Source: Phylloscopus collybita (taxonomy: Eukaryota > Chordata > Aves > Passeriformes > Phylloscopidae). Taken from it: a DNA stretch of 64,000 nucleotides. How positions within the stretch are numbered: position 1 is the stretch's first letter; the number at the start of each line of letters is the position of its first letter. Location of the stretch: positions 23,115,501 to 23,179,500 of the forward strand of contig JAJNNQ010000009.1 in the NCBI GenBank assembly GCA_027886175.1, given 5' to 3'. Below are positions 48,501-63,600 of this stretch, in pieces. The notes below the pieces were generated by a model. The model did not search any database, was not told the origin of the DNA, and saw only the letters and a program-made list of their open reading frames with translations. The position numbers were made by a program, and so were the translations under genes.

Positions 48501-50828
48501 TCTGGAAGAGGGAATGACTTTGCTTGTTTAAGAATTTATAACATACCTCAACTCTTTGAGATCTTTCCTGCAACCAAGGACAGATCACAGTGCTGACACA
48601 TTTCTTTTAGTACAAGAGAATTAACTGCACAATCATACTTGTTTTTAGAAATGGAAAAAGTTCTGGAGGAACCAAATAGACACTTGATAAAAATGTGATT
48701 TTTTTTCTGGAAAGGAATGCCATCTTCAGTCTGTAGGGCTCCTTTTGTCTTAGTGTTGCCAGCAATAAAGAGAAGAAACAAATATTTTGAAAATGCTCAT
48801 CTGAAAATGCTGATGCTTCTGAGAAGATCATCTAGACAAATATACTCTTCCTCACTCTATGGTAAGAGATTGCAGCATATGGAAGTGTATCATCAGACAG
48901 CTACCTCAAAAGCCTCCTTCTTTCCTCCTTCATAAGGCATCAGTTCCAAATAACTAACAGAATTGTCCCAGAAACTGTGAAGTGTGAAACTACCTGAATG
49001 TACCTCCTCATTGATCTCTGACACATGATCAGTTTGCTTATAAAGAGGACAAAAGGATTTATGCAATTTCTGCAAAACTTGGATGATGCACGGAGCTCTT
49101 TGCTAGACTGATCACTGCCTTTTGAAATGTAGGCTATCCATCATCTTCTCTCCTTATGCCCAGACAGCCATCTGTCAGGGAGGCTGATGTCATCAAATTC
49201 AAAAAGGGGCTGTTATGTAGTGTAGCTTTGAGGGTGGCATTAGTGAGAAACTGGGCAAAATGTTTTGGTTTGTCTGATTCTGCAGTTGTGCCCTAAACAC
49301 TCATACTGATTCATTACCAGTAAAGAAGAGGTCAAGTATATCCTTTACACACTTGCTTTAATATTGTAGTCACTGCTCCATTAAAAACCCCTGAAGAGAA
49401 ATTTCACAAGACCTTGTATACTGTGATTTCATAAGGCATCAAAAGAAAGATTTGACTAAAGAGAGTCAAATACATCTAAGATAAACCCCATATTTTCTTA
49501 TATTTCTAACTTCATGGCATTAAAAATCCCTTTCCTATGCTTGTAGTGACTTTTATGTTTTACTGTCCTCAGTGCAGAGCTACCCAGGCATTCCTCATGC
49601 ACCCAGAAGATGTTATTGCTAATGCAGATGAGCAGAAATCCCTTCTCAGCAACAGTGTTCCTTCTGCAGCTACAGAAGCTGCAAAAGAAGATCTAGCTAT
49701 AAAGGAGAAGAGATGATTCCAGTGATTGTATTTTCTTTCATTGTTTACCTAAACTTTCAGTAAATTACAAGGCTCTCCAGGTCTGGATGTTCCTATTGCA
49801 CCTATGTATAAGGTAAAAAGTAATATTTCACATGACAACTATTATAACATCTTGTTTATCTGCACCTAGAAACAGAAAGGCTCAGATCAGACTGTGTTAT
49901 GCTGTCTAAACATTTATTTTGCAGACATAGCTATAAGAGTTCACTGACCTCCTCCTAAAATATACCAACCCCCTCCCAGTACCTGGAAGGTAACTTTAAA
50001 TACAGATATCAGTAGGGAAATTCAATGGAGAGTACTACACACTTTAAAAGGCAAACAGCGAGAAAAGATTACTCAACAAAGCTCCGTAAACCTCATGTAG
50101 CAATTAAAAATTTTTGTACTCAGTCAAATAAGATGTAAGGCTAACACTGAACTCACTCTCAAATGTGTCCAGCTGTGCTTGCACACAATAAATAGATACC
50201 TTATGCTCGTTTTGGGGCTGAAAACACCCACCAGCCCTGGGCACAGCTGGTCAAGAACCAAAGCTGTGGCAGGGATTGCACTGTTCAGTGTGCTGGCAGA
50301 CTGCTTCTGTCCTTGCTAAAGGCAGCCTCCTGTGCCAGCTCTGGAATGAGCAATAAATGGTGGGAAAGGAGAGAGGGAATGGATGGCGGGAGCGGTCTTG
50401 CTGATCTGTTGGCTGAAGCAACTGCCCACTTACCAGAAGCAAGTCCTGTGCACTTTTTGAGGCCAGTCTGTATTCAGGTGACAGTGTGGACAGCCAGCAG
50501 AAGTTATTATTGATATTACTCTGAAGAAATGACTTTTTAATGAGGTGACAATGAGGTGATTGATATTTAAATAGAGAGTATCTGGATTATTCCCTATTAA
50601 TTTCTGGAAAAATTACTAACAAGACAGATAGGTGTTGAAGTCAAATATGTTACAGTCAGTGGATGTCTGTTTTGACAGGATCATATTCTCATGTTGTTCT
50701 TCTAATAAACTTTGAAATGTCAGGAAAAGTTGAGGAATAATTACATATTTTAAGCAGAAAACACCATTCCCTATGCTAGAGGCAACAGAGTTAAAGTAAA
50801 ACTTAATTAAAGGCATGTCAGTAAGAAG
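45541..50828. other. Gene desert segment
   Basis: No exon was seen. It holds T or A runs (46468-46486, 47131-47142) and a CAAA-type tract at 48322-48358. Confidence 0.5.
48322..48358 (+). repeat. (CAAA)n-like simple repeat
   Basis: It is a run of A with regularly spaced C, the complement of the G/T tracts elsewhere in the window. Confidence 0.85.
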
Positions 50829-51090
50829 ATCCTAGAATGATGAAACACCCAGGTTGGAGGAAACCTCAAATAATCATCCATTCCAACATTTGTGGGCAAG
50901 GGAGTCAAGATGATTATCTAGCACCCTGTCCAGTTGAAAATCTCTGTTGATGGAGACTCCACCACGTGCCTGGAGAAGTTGTTCAGTCAATAATTGTTCT
51001 AACTGTAAAAAATCTCTTTATTATATCAAAATGAATCTTCTCCTGAGGCTGGGTGTAGATATATGAACAAGAAGAAGGGTTGAATATAGC
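50829..51090 (-). mobile_element. CR1 LINE 3' fragment, inverted, diverged
   Basis: The plus strand reads gatcctagaatgatgaaaca, caggttggaggaaacctc, gatggagactccaccac and tcttctcctgaggctgggtg, consistent with the reverse of an old CR1 3' region. The right boundary is approximate. Confidence 0.75.
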
Positions 51091-54000
51091 TGTTGTGCGT
51101 AGCAGCAGAATATGTTCAATAATCCTTAGTTTGGAGGTTACATTTTTTTAAAGTTAACTTAGGGTCTACTGAATTCTTCACAGTGACAGGGCAAGGTATT
51201 TGTACCTCAAAAGCCATCTGTGCAGGTGATATTGCTTCTTTCTCTACACACCTCCATAAATTTTACATACTGGTGATCTACGGTATATTACCTAATTGCC
51301 TGTCTTTGTTGGGTCTTTCTGAAGTTTACTCCATATCTCTGCTGACTGGTTTGTATCACCTCTCTGCTTGGTCCCTCTTTCCAGGGTGTAAACTAAAAAG
51401 TCCTTAATGCTTATGAGGAAAAACCTGCTCTTTGCAGGCCCATGCTCTTGTTGTTTATCTAGCAGTTGTCTGCCTTGTGTTTCCCTTATTATTTGGTCTG
51501 TTCCTTTTGCCAATACTGATGTCAAACTAAGCCATAATGTTGACTTTGGCCATCTTTATTACAGAGTGGTACCATATTTGCCCTCTCAGTTTTTTTGTTT
51601 CTAATTAATTTAGATAAGTATGTGCTAAAGGTACCTTTGCTTGTCTGACAGTTCTTGTCTAGACTAAAAATCCTAGCAGAGGTGTGACCTTGCTGCCTTG
51701 TGATACATCATCTTCAGCAGAGGAAAGGTACACAGGTCTGAGGGGTAAGCATTCCCTTTCAGAGGATGATGGCTCCTCAGCATACGTCAGCTAACATCCT
51801 TGGATACAATCCTTGTTTATTTTACAAACATAGACATAAAATCTTTTCACCTCAGAACATAATGGCCACTTCCAAAATGAAATCTGGATGCTGTCAAGGT
51901 GCCCAAGTCCTTTGCCATATACTATGCTCCTGAAATGCACATTTTCTATACTTTGTTTTTCTTAAAACATAGTGTCCCAAGTAAGTCCCAGAGGGCACCT
52001 AGGGACTCAGTCTGGATTTTGTGTTGTATGTGATCCAGCCTGCAGTTATATATTGCCAGCAATCAGTTACTTGTATTCCTAATGGGAAATATGTGGAAGA
52101 AGCTAGCAAACACTTTAGAGTAAGCAAATTCATCACCAGCTGGCAAAATGATGGAAGGAAAATCCCTTTTAAAGTTTAGCCTCTTATATTTACTTTTGTG
52201 TTTTAGCCATCTTCTGAAAGTATATCTTCAAAAACATCAAACTCAACACAAGATGAAAATCACAGTTACCATTAGCAACAAATAAACAGATGACATGTCT
52301 TGAAAACTTCAAGCTCGTTAAAAAAATCTTCAGAAATTACTTAGCATCTGTATTTTGCTCCCTAATAATTTGTGCATTGAACAAATATTTTGCTTTACAG
52401 TGGTGGTTGTATTTTATCTGAGAATTGAGCTGTCAGATTAAATCTCCTCTTAATTCCAAACTGACAGCCATTTCCTTCTTTCTAATTGCCACCATGAAAA
52501 ATTAACTCTTTTCTTTTTCTCACCTTTGTTTTATATTTATAGCTTCATCACCTTCCTCCCCTGCAATTTTTTTTCTCATTAATTTTCTCCATTTATTTAT
52601 GTCTCAGCATTATTCCCCTTCTGTGTCACATTGTTCCTTCATTCCATGTACTTTTTGTCAAAACATAATGATGTTTCCCAGTAGAAAACTGCATTTAGCT
52701 GAAGAGTTTGTGCTGCTTTAGGATAACTCAGATAAAAATCTGAAAGAATTAATAATTGTATCCAACCCAGAATACTGTTTATCATGCACAGTTAAACTGT
52801 CTTGGATAAAGATATTGCACACAGATTAGAATTAGGGATGTATTTTTTAAGTCTTCATTGAACTTCATCTTTTGATACCTGGAATTTTTTTTCAATCAGT
52901 TGCATTTTGTTTTATGGGACATTCACATAGTTGTGAAATAAATTTATTTCCTCACACATGTAACTGATGGTAACAGCAAGAACAATATTTAATGGATTTG
53001 AGTCTTTATCATCTTTGGAGTAAATGCATGACTACTGCTCACTCTAGAGTCTTTCTGGTCCAGACGAAGAAGGCAAATGGGCATTTGAAATAATGCTGTT
53101 CTTTAAGAGCCAGAAAATATTATTTAGAGCAGAACCATAGATTGACTAACAGAAAAGAAGATATAACTCTCCTATTTTCTTAGTGGTACTGGACTTAACA
53201 TTGCTGGGGGATATTATTAAAGAATTGAAAAACATGCTCTGTAAATCCTCATAATTTTTTGATCAGAGCTTACAGATTTTTTATAGCCTATTTATCAAGT
53301 ACTAGTGATAGATTAGTACAACTGATCCACAAATATCTACTGACCTTTTTACCCAGTCAACAGAAAAGCTACAGAGAACTTGAGCAGTATCAAGTGAGAT
53401 GGATGCCTTCAAAGAAGACATACAGTGAACTGGCTATCTTTGAAACAGGTACCTATTAGATAAGGGAATTTGTTTGGAATGCATGTCTTTTAAACTCAAT
53501 AGACTTTAAAACATAATATGAAAAGCAAAAGAAACAAAAATGAGCCACAGTGAGCTGGACTGCTGAGTCATCTTATTGGTTGCTTTTAGATTGTAAATAC
53601 CTCAGGTGATTATCCATTGTTTCTTTTCTGAAGACCATCTGTACAACACTACTACCAATATTTAACATCTTCACAAGAATACTGCATTTCAGAAGTTGTG
53701 TCTTCTGCACTAAGCCAAAATGTTTCACCTTGGTGTGAAAGTCAGTGGGTTAGATACTGAGGTCAAGGAGCAAAAGTCACATGAAAAGTCCACATCCACT
53801 GTTCCTCTCAAAAGCATGTAGCTGGTTTGATCTATCGCTGACAATGTTTCAGGCCTTGAAATGAAGGCTAAGGCAGGCCATCGGCTAGATATTATAAAAT
53901 GATTGCTATATGCACTACATTTCAACTCCATGGTATCAAAATTACAAATTTTATTTTGGCTGTTCCCCAAGCCTTTCCAACATGCTTTCCATTTCCTTTG

Positions 54001-57000
54001 CCTCCTACCAGTTACATAGGCCATCTGTTTTCCCAGTGAAAATTAAAGAGCCAATATATGAAAAGCATACACTCCTTTTAAAATAACTTTCCGACTGTTT
54101 TGTATTCATGTAATTTCATAATGATCAGACTCTGTTTCTTGTTGCTCTCCTTTAGTGCAGGCAAGTTTTGTTAGCTATCGAGGGTGTTGTTGTTAAGTAA
54201 ATGTTGTTTGAGGTTTTCCCTTCAAGTGCAGCTCTCTGAGAAGACATCAGTTGGAACAATCTGGTGTTCTTTCATGAAGATTTTCTCTCTGGTTTGAAAG
54301 TGACATATGTGTAGGATGAAAATTACATATTTCTTCAAGAGTATGTGCTATTTTTGGCTATTGTGATCTGTACATTCTGTTCATGTTCCATAAAAGATGA
54401 ATGTAAAAGGCTTTTCTTTCTTTTTTGAAGTTCTTGGAGAAAGTCGCCCTATTTACTCTGATCTTACAGAAAGAAATTTTGTCCCAGAAATGTATTAAAA
54501 AGTAACATGGAACAGATTCTGTTGTGCAAGAGAAATAATAGATATATCTCAGCTGGGTGCTCGTACTCCCTTAATTTTCATTTACTTTCATCCAATCAAT
54601 TCTTTGCAGTTCTGTCTGGTAGCTGATATAGTACATCAGGGAAATTATAGCTGATTTCTAAAACCTACTTCATGGAAATCATTGAATGAAAGTAAAGACT
54701 CAGCACAGAAGTGACAGAAAGAGATAGCTTTCCTGCTCCCTCATCTATAAAGGCTGTACTGCAAATCACTATAAATGCTTCCTTCCTTAATTACTGAAAT
54801 GCTAGGGATATTGCTAAAATAATCACATTGAAAGCAGGGGATTAGGAAAGAATTTTTTTCTCAAGTTTTTGATATAACCAGCAAAACCCTAAAAATATCC
54901 AAACTCATAAAAAATAGACGAAATACCTTCTAAGGCTCTTGTATCAGATCTTGTGCCCAAAGGTACAATTACTCTTATAAAGATGTTCATGGTAATTTCA
55001 CTGTCCTTTCATATACATACAGAAAGGCACATTATAAGGCATTAGCTAATCTATAGAGAGCTGTGTGGTTCTAATCTCTATGCCAGCTGTGAGAAATTAA
55101 AGGAAAGTAATCTGAAAAATGCATTCTCATTCCATTGCTGACTTCTGAAGTATAAGTTAACCGCCCCGCTAGGTTTTATATTTTTTGAAGAAAAGAATAA
55201 GCATCTCATTTTAGTAAAATAGATGACACTGCTTATGAAAGAGATGTAAAATTCAGATTATCAGAGTATAATGTTCCTCTTCTCAGTTTTTCCTTTATTT
55301 CACACTTTCCCCAGTAAAGCAAGAATTTAGTTTCCTTACTGGAAAGCAAAATGAAACAAAATCCAGAGATAATAATCAGGTTTCAAAATGGCAGCCATAC
55401 AGAAATTTTTATTGTTACTGTACATTATAGTAGTCGGTATCCTAAACAGTATGATTTGATTTATGGTAGGATACAGATAACACGTGAATAATTAACCCCT
55501 AATGCCAGAAAAAAATGTTAGTAATTCTATCCATTACATAAAGAGATTTTTGCCTCTGGTTTCCAGCTTAAACCGGTATTCAGGCAACAGGGAAAAAAAT
55601 ATTCAAGACTGAATGAAAGTAACCAAAGTCATGGACAGGTTTTTTAAAATATAGAATTATAGATCTAATAGGTGAAGTGAACAAAATAAAATTGCTTTCC
55701 ATGGAGAGGTACAGTTCCTTCATCAAACCTCAGGGAACAGCAGGCTGTGATGCTGGTTCTCAATACCATCTGTTCTTTGGGTTTGAAATGATTTATGGGA
55801 ATTGTTCATGTTTTCCTGTTGACAGTTCAACTTCAACAGTATCTGCTCAGGCAGAAAATGCAAGTCTAAACAAATATATACTACCACTAAAATTTACTCT
55901 CCTGAAAAAAATTATAAAATATGTTGAATATAGAAGCCTATATCAATAAAATGTTATTCACTTCAGTATATAAACAAATTGAACAGAAGATACTAGTCCT
56001 CCTTGCTTCCATCTCACCAGAGACTTTGGGTAGATATTAAAAGTATTCACTTAAATTTTTTTAATATTACTGAACAAATTACATCAATCTTCATGGGAAT
56101 AAGATTGAGCCAACACTGAATAGTAGTTAATATCTCTGCTCTTTCTCATGTTTCTTGAAATTCTTGTCTAAAAAATATTGTCCCACATCATCCAATTATA
56201 TGATACTGGGCTCTGCAGTATTGTTTCAACATGTTTTTTATGCTGTTTGAGGATGGTTTTCATTCAGAACGACTACTGTTTTCAATCTTGGATGTTATTT
56301 TGTTAGCTTAGGTTTGGAGCGTGCCATTTCATTTTCATGTATTCCATGGCACTGTCATATAGGCAGGTCTCTCCTGAGATGTTAGGTAGTAATAGGACTT
56401 TGTAGAAAAGAGTGAGTTAGTTGGGGATTACAGAATTCAATTTCCCATCCTAAATCTCTACCAATCAGGGAAGAAGTGCTGAACAGTTGGATCTGGCCAG
56501 ACGATGGCAATTCCAGTTAGGATCCACTTGTGAAGCTTCAGACCTCACACTTGTTTTGTGACAGATCAAAAGGCTTACAGTAACTGTCAACAAGCTCAAT
56601 ACAACTGTCCTTCTGAAATAAAACTGCAGCTTCTTGGGTCCTGAGCCTCAGACCAACTTCCAGAAATGTTTGCTCCACCTTCATCCTGGTGACCAAGGCA
56701 TGAAACCCCTGCCTATGATTCCTTGCTGTAATGCATTTATAATGCATTAATCTCAGTTCTTTCCAACTGCGGCAGTGAATAAATCTCAGCATGAGCTTCC
56801 CATACTGTCCACAGATTCTCAGTCATTTGGCTAAAGGATTTGTAGGTTGGTGTTCCGGTGAACCCTGTGTTTATGATGATTTTTGGTGAAACTCCTACAT
56901 CTACTTGAAATTACAAATGCAGTTGAATTTGGTTAACAAAACACATTAATAAAACATTGGTTTTGTACTAACTCAAGGCAAATCTTACTCAAATCAGTAA

Positions 57001-57519
57001 AAATTTTCTTTATGAGAATAAAAGCTATAGTAAAAAAACCACTGATTTGTTATCCCATGGAAAGTGTAGAAGACAGTTTCTCAGTGAAACTGGGAGATGA
57101 AAAGGCTGCATTTGTCTTTCAGGCTCCTGAGAGAACCAGGAGGATGCATCCAACGACATGGTGACAGCATGCTGCAGTCCTTAGGAGGAGGTTGATCATT
57201 ACCCACCATTTTAGCTTTTACATCCAAACTAGCCAAGATCTATTTAAAATTAAGATCTTATTTTTCTAGCAAATCCAATGTGTGATGTGTACATTTCTCT
57301 CCTATGTCAGTAACTTCATGAAATTTTTATTAGTATCCCAGATTTTTGTTGCTTTTCCCATTATTTTCATAAGCTCCATCAGTGCCAGCCTTGTCCACCT
57401 CCTTTACAAAGATGGAAATTCTGCTTTAGTCCCGCACTTCCATCATCCACTTCATCATTTCTCCATTTCTGCATCTTTCACATCATGTCTCTTCTTCTTG
57501 CATCCATTTGGGTTTTTTA
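51091..57519. other. Gene desert segment
   Basis: I recognised no coding exon, RNA gene or repeat. A minus-strand open frame of 84 codons at 56792-56538 has no recognised family or splice context and is not called as a gene. Confidence 0.5.
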
Positions 57520-57547
57520 CTCAGGTATTCTGAAAAGAATACCCGAG
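57520..57547. repeat. 12-bp inverted repeat with GAAA loop
   Basis: The arms ctcaggtattct and agaatacccgag pair with a single A-C mismatch around GAAA, a GNRA-type tetraloop if transcribed. Confidence 0.85.
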
Positions 57548-57596
57548 AGGGAAAAAGAAAACATTGAGAAAATTGAACAAAATAAATATTATGCCA

Positions 57597-57630
57597 ATTT
57601 CCAATGCATGTTCTAACATGCATTGGAAAT
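57597..57630. repeat. Perfect 16-bp inverted repeat with 2-nt spacer
   Basis: The arms atttccaatgcatgtt and aacatgcattggaaat are exact reverse complements separated by ct. It is effectively a 34-bp palindrome containing two ATGCAT cores. Confidence 0.95.
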
Positions 57631-60600
57631 AATCTAGCAATTATTATATAATCTAAATATAATCAAAATAACTAAGTCATGTAGCCGTTTATGAGAGAAA
57701 CAACACAATTAGTAGGAAACTACCAGTTTCCATCAATATTCAAAATATGTCCAATTCTATAAAACCTTAAGTTTAAAACCCTTCTGTATGGAATAAAACT
57801 TGGTACATAGAAAGACTGTGGAATCATACCCTGATAAAACACAATTGCAAAATGCTTATAAAATATGAAGTACATTTGTAAGCATAACTATTTTTCAAGA
57901 AGCACTAATCTCCTGGAATAGATAGATGGAATTTCATTGTATTGATATAAACCTATCCTTTAGTGAAAATCACAGTTTTAAGTCCTGCTTTTCTTCAACG
58001 GTAGAGGGGATTTCATGAGTTCCTACTTTACTTCACTATGAACTTCCTATCAATAACAGATAATTTTTAATCATGCTAGGTATTTTTTCTTAAACTTTAA
58101 ATCCTCTTTGTTTATTCAGAGCATACAGTATGAGGAGAGAACATATTTTTGTAACAGTTTTTTTTATACAGTTACAGATGATACTCATATTTCCAAAGCA
58201 TCAAATGTAACAGCTTGGTTCTATTTAATCGTCTAGCTTTTTTTGTTTCATTTCACATTGAGTCGTAGTTGCACATTAGAAAAATAATTTAAATATCTGA
58301 CCTAATCTCTGAGTAAAAACAAATTATTTACTGAAGAAACACAAAACTTAATATTTGACAGGTACAAAAATGCATTAATTGTACAAAACATCATTTTTGT
58401 TGTTCAACAACTGCCCCAGCCTATATCATCAGTTAACAAGGAGCTGGCTTAGCAGCTCAGAAGCTGAGCAGCAACATGTCTCTTTTGCCTTCCCCAGTAC
58501 TTGGAAAGTTTTCCATTTCCATCTACTAGTTCTTTCTAGATGCCCCCATTAATTGTATTTCTTCTTTCATTGTTACTATAACAAGAACTCTTTTTGACAT
58601 AGGATGAAATAAATAGGAAAATACAAAACACATTTCTCAATGTGAGAAGATTCTAGTGTAAGTAGTTACTGAAATATAACCTAAAACATCTTCAAATATC
58701 TGATATCAACCTTATGCAGTTGAAGAATGCAAAAGGAAATCTGTTTAAGTAAGCATCCAACACACAGTAAAGCTTTGAAAATGAAAAAAAAAGGAATCTA
58801 ACTGAATGCACTCTGAATTTAGCAGGGCTTAACTCCTTAAATTTCTCAGCACACTTCAATTTAACAGGAAACACCTGTAGCAAAGCTCTTCACCATGTTG
58901 CAGTCTAATTCAAATAGAAATCACCTGATAAGTTTAGTACTCAGAACACCTGCTACCTTAAAACATTCCTTTGAGACACTTTTATACTAAGCTTTCCTAC
59001 ATCTTCAAAAGACTGTGAAAAAAGCCACGGCTCTTTCAAGAGCTTTAATATTCCCCTAGATAAAAGTGGAAAATGCATAAATTGTTTTTTGTGAAAACAG
59101 GATGACAAATTTCACAACTTACCACCTAAATCAGCTCTGTTTGGATGTGGATCTCAGTTGTACATCCTGCACAAAGAACACATAAATGTTTCACAGATTA
59201 TTTTAGGTGATGTTCGACAAAACCAGAGTGCCTGGTCTTAAAAATAATGAATCCTAATTTTTCTGCCATTCTTTTAAGAGCTCTGATGTTCAAAACTGTC
59301 CCAAATTCAACAAAGTATTTACTTTCCCAAGTCCTGCCCTATGGACAGACAATGACTAGTGATGGATATTTCAGTGGTGTCTTTCCACGCTTTTTTCTTC
59401 TTTCAGTGATAATGGGATAACTTTGTGTAGGAGATCCAGCAGGGCAGCTGTCTCATTAGTTTTCCAGTTTGCTGGACTCCACTGTCTAGGAAATAATTTT
59501 GCAAGTGAATTGCACTTCTTAGCACCATAAAGATTTTTGGCAGAACAAGACCCTTTCACCAATTCAGAAAACATTGAACTGTAGAAAAATGGTAGAGGAA
59601 ACAGTCCCTAGAATCAAAAAATAGCACAGAGGCAGCCAAAGGGTGGAAGAATTGGGATCTAATGCTAGTAGTTGTAATAAATGCAAACTTAGAAATAGAG
59701 ACAATGAGACTTTCAAGCTTTCTCTCTAGAGGACATGGCTGGAACATCAGTTCCTGGATGTGAACATGCAGGATAGGAACAGGCTTTGTGCTCAACCACC
59801 CACAGGCATTCCAGCATTTCCCAGGGGACAGTTGTGCAGTCAGCAACCCATACACCTGGTCTGCAATTCAGCTTTCACATAAATAAATGTTGCTTCACAG
59901 TTCTACTTTTTGAAAGGAAAAACTAAAGTATTCCATTCATCATTTTTTAAAAACAGCAATAAATGCAGAGCATTGTTGCTTCTTTTTGAAAAAAACAAAC
60001 AAACAAAAACCCAAACAAACAAAAAAACCCCAAACAAACCCAATCACCCAAGCACAAAATACCCCACACAAAGATAATGTTTCATGTTATTGGCTATCAT
60101 ACTGATTACACAAAGGTAAAATGCAGTCCACAAGATGACAGAGATAGAGAGTAGAACTCATTTTGCATTCTACTCTTTTTTGTGCATATGGTCAGACTTC
60201 AATATGCACAAAACTTCTTGGTTAGCAGCATGTATTGAAATCAAATAACAATCAGAGAATGTGTATAAGCAACTAAGATATTTAATTAATGAAAATAAGG
60301 TACGGGAACTGGAGAAGAATTAATTTCTCGGGTGGGTTAGCATCTACACTTTATGAGTATATCCAATGCTTTTTGCTTCTTTGGCTTTTCATTTTGCCAT
60401 TAATGAATAATTTTATCATGGTACAACGTGTCAGCTTTACTGATCCTCACAGATGTTTTGTGCATCTGAAAATATTTGGGTTTGTATTGGGACTGTATGC
60501 CAGGAACAAGAGCCCATGATTTATCTCTGTGTAGTTGCATATATTACATGCTGCACTAATCACAGAGCATTGTTATTTAAGTGATAGCCATATATCCTCA

Positions 60601-63600
60601 CTCTCCAAACACAGACTAGTCATTTGAAAACTAACACTGCAGATTAATGTGATTCTGCATAGCAAGGAGAGGCTTTTGTCTCTTCTGGCTCTTTGCTTAC
60701 CCATTGGGGCTCCCACACCAACTGCCAGCATCCCCACTCTTCCAGCAGTTACTCATTTCAGCTGCTCACTGCCTTCTGATTTCTCTCATCCTTTCCAAAG
60801 CATGGAACTTGTTTCCTGGATGTTGTTTTTTGGAAATTTTTAATGAATTTCCATAGTTCATATATGCTTTACATAGTGTCTGTTGCTTACGTTTTTTCCT
60901 CAGAAGATAAAGACTGCACTTTAAAGTTGTGTGAGTTCTCTGTTTCAGGCTGTTTGTTTCAGACAGTGACTGAGAGCCTAAGAACTGGACAGAAGACAGA
61001 GACACAGATATATGTTCCACATGATGTGTGTCTGTCTAGACCTTATGCATGCTGTCCAAGTCAAAAGGATCAGCTTAGAGTTATAAGAATTTCTAGACAA
61101 AAATATTTTTAAACCCTGGCAAAAAAAAGTTTTTTTTTTTCTTTAAAAGCCATATTTTTGGCATGGAAATATTGAAATCAGATAAACAAATACACCATCA
61201 AGATTGGTTGTAAATGTTAGAAAGTGCTCCATGGCTAATTCTTTTTGGATGTTTCTGGAGATTTTAACTTCTTTTCAGTCATGTTTTTTTATATATTAGG
61301 GACCCAACTGCTAAACTGTTCCAGCAAAGTGTTTTCCTTAGCAAAGTGGTAGTGGCTATTATCATAGATGTGAAAAAGAAAAATAATGCTATGTTAATTA
61401 ACAGAAGAAAGAAAAAGAAAAGGCTAAGCGTAACCACTGTCTTCTGTTAGAGAAAACATGCTGTGTGATACAGCACAGCTTTGAAGCACTGAACCGAGTC
61501 AGTCAATATCTTCATTAAGAAGAACAAGTAAGCTAGTAAAAATCAGTATTTCACTATCTTCCTTGGCTTCCCCTGCTCCTCCAAAGCTCTGTAAGAGCTT
61601 TGTCTGTAAAACAAACCTGCTTGCCTGCAGCTGTAGCAGAGATAGATAGGAGCACTGAGATTTCTAATCTGTTTCCAGAATAAATTTATTTGTTTCTAGA
61701 ATATATTTCTTTATTTTCTTAGTATTTTGTGGAAATCTATTTTACTCTGTTCACCAGACCTGAGTATCTAAGGCACTAGTAAATTCAGAAATAAGGTGTG
61801 AGAGTAGGGCTTCAAAGTGGTGTGAATTATGCTGCTTTTTCACTGCTTTAGCTCGATTTTCAGCAAAGTGCCATCTGTTACTTGAAATCATATGGAGAAT
61901 ACTACAAGGGAAAATTCAGAGGCTTTCCATCCACTGTGTGAGAGTAGCTGTCTTTAGAACCTTAAAAACTGCAACAATGAAAGTTTGAGTTTTAGTGCTG
62001 TTCCTTCTGGGATTACACCTTTTTAAAATGTAAGGTGATTTTGGATTTCCTGACTTTTGTTTGAAAATACTTTAATTTTTCCTGCTCATTCTGCCTCTAA
62101 CACCTACTGATGTGTTGAACTGTTAAAAGAAGTATATTTCCTTTGTTAAAGAAGCACAAGAAGTCTAAAGATATTCCTTAAAATATTTTTTACTGTACCA
62201 AATAAAACAGACTAAAGAGAGTTTAAAATACATGACTTTGGCCACTATAAGAGTGAAAAACTTCACATTATCGTGATTAATTTATATTATAACAAAAATA
62301 TTATTAGAATATTATTGCATCAAATCAAATAATGCCATAAATTCACTATTGCTTAAATCACACACTTGGAATCAGGAATCTGAGAGTATTTATTATTTAT
62401 TTGGTTGCAGTCTTCCCATGGTTGTGGTTTGGTTAATGCTGCCTCACTAGTTTGCAAGACTAGCTGCTGTCATAAATCACTGCTATTAGTTTTTATTTCA
62501 CATATCCAAATGGAGTTTGCTCCCCTCCCACCATTAGTGTTATTCCTATAGAAAATTACTTATGGCTTTAGAAAAACCGAAATTTTTGAGCTTTTAATGC
62601 ACTCTTCACAATCTGCTGTTCCTGGTAATTTACATATTAAAAACATGATTTATAAAGCAAATATATGCTATTCCTATCCACAGGGAGAACATGGTATAAT
62701 TAATTTTCACTCTTTTTTTTGCCTTGACAACCTAAACTTGATTGCTTAGTATAAATTCTAATTATTGCAGAAAGATGACAGATTCAGGATGGAGAAGAGA
62801 AGGAAGAAGCCAAAAGCAAAAGGCTATTCCCAGGATAAAGAAGCCATCAAAATGCTAATAAGCCCTGTTCCAAAAGGGTATTATTGTTTCTTTTTTCAGT
62901 TTTATTTATAAACACAAACATCTGAAGCAATGGTTCCATCTGCACAGACTAAAAGCTCTGTGTCCAAAATGCACATTGCTTCAGAACCTACAGAGAGTAA
63001 AAGCCCTGCTCGGTTACTCAGCTTTCAGAAAATAACACTGGACTGACAACTAACAAAAGTCTCTAAAAATCTAAAGTTTAGGTAGAAAACCTGCTTTGCA
63101 TAGCAACTGTTCTGATCCAAGTATAAAGGAGAGAACTGATTCTCTGTATGATCTCAGTCTGGTGGATGTTCCAATGTGGGTAATTAGTAACCTAACATGA
63201 GCTTCTAGGAGTTCTCAGAAGGAAAGAGAATTGTCTGATTCACCCGATTATTTGACTGACAGGTTGGGCTATATTTTGGGAGAAGAGAATGGAGTCTCTG
63301 CAAGTTCTTGATGAACCATCACAGAACTTCTTAAAAATTGTAAGGGAAACAGGAAAAAGGAATGAATAGGGCAAGAAAGAAAAACAAAACCATAAATAGC
63401 CCAAATTCAAGGAAAATCAGGAAAGGATAACTCTCAGGTGAATACAGGCCTGAGTTGAAAGAGCACTTCTAACTCTTGCCTCAAGGAATGTTCCTTTAAA
63501 TTTGGTTGCAGACCTAAAAGGCAGCAAGGTAGTCTTGCTGTTTGTCACAGTGGCAAGCTCACAGCAGAAGTAGAACCAACAGTCTGAGTCTTACTTGTTC

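Noticed and set aside
56538..56792. 84-codon minus-strand open frame
   Set aside because: No family was recognised and no flanking exon signals or neighbouring gene support it. Length is compatible with chance.
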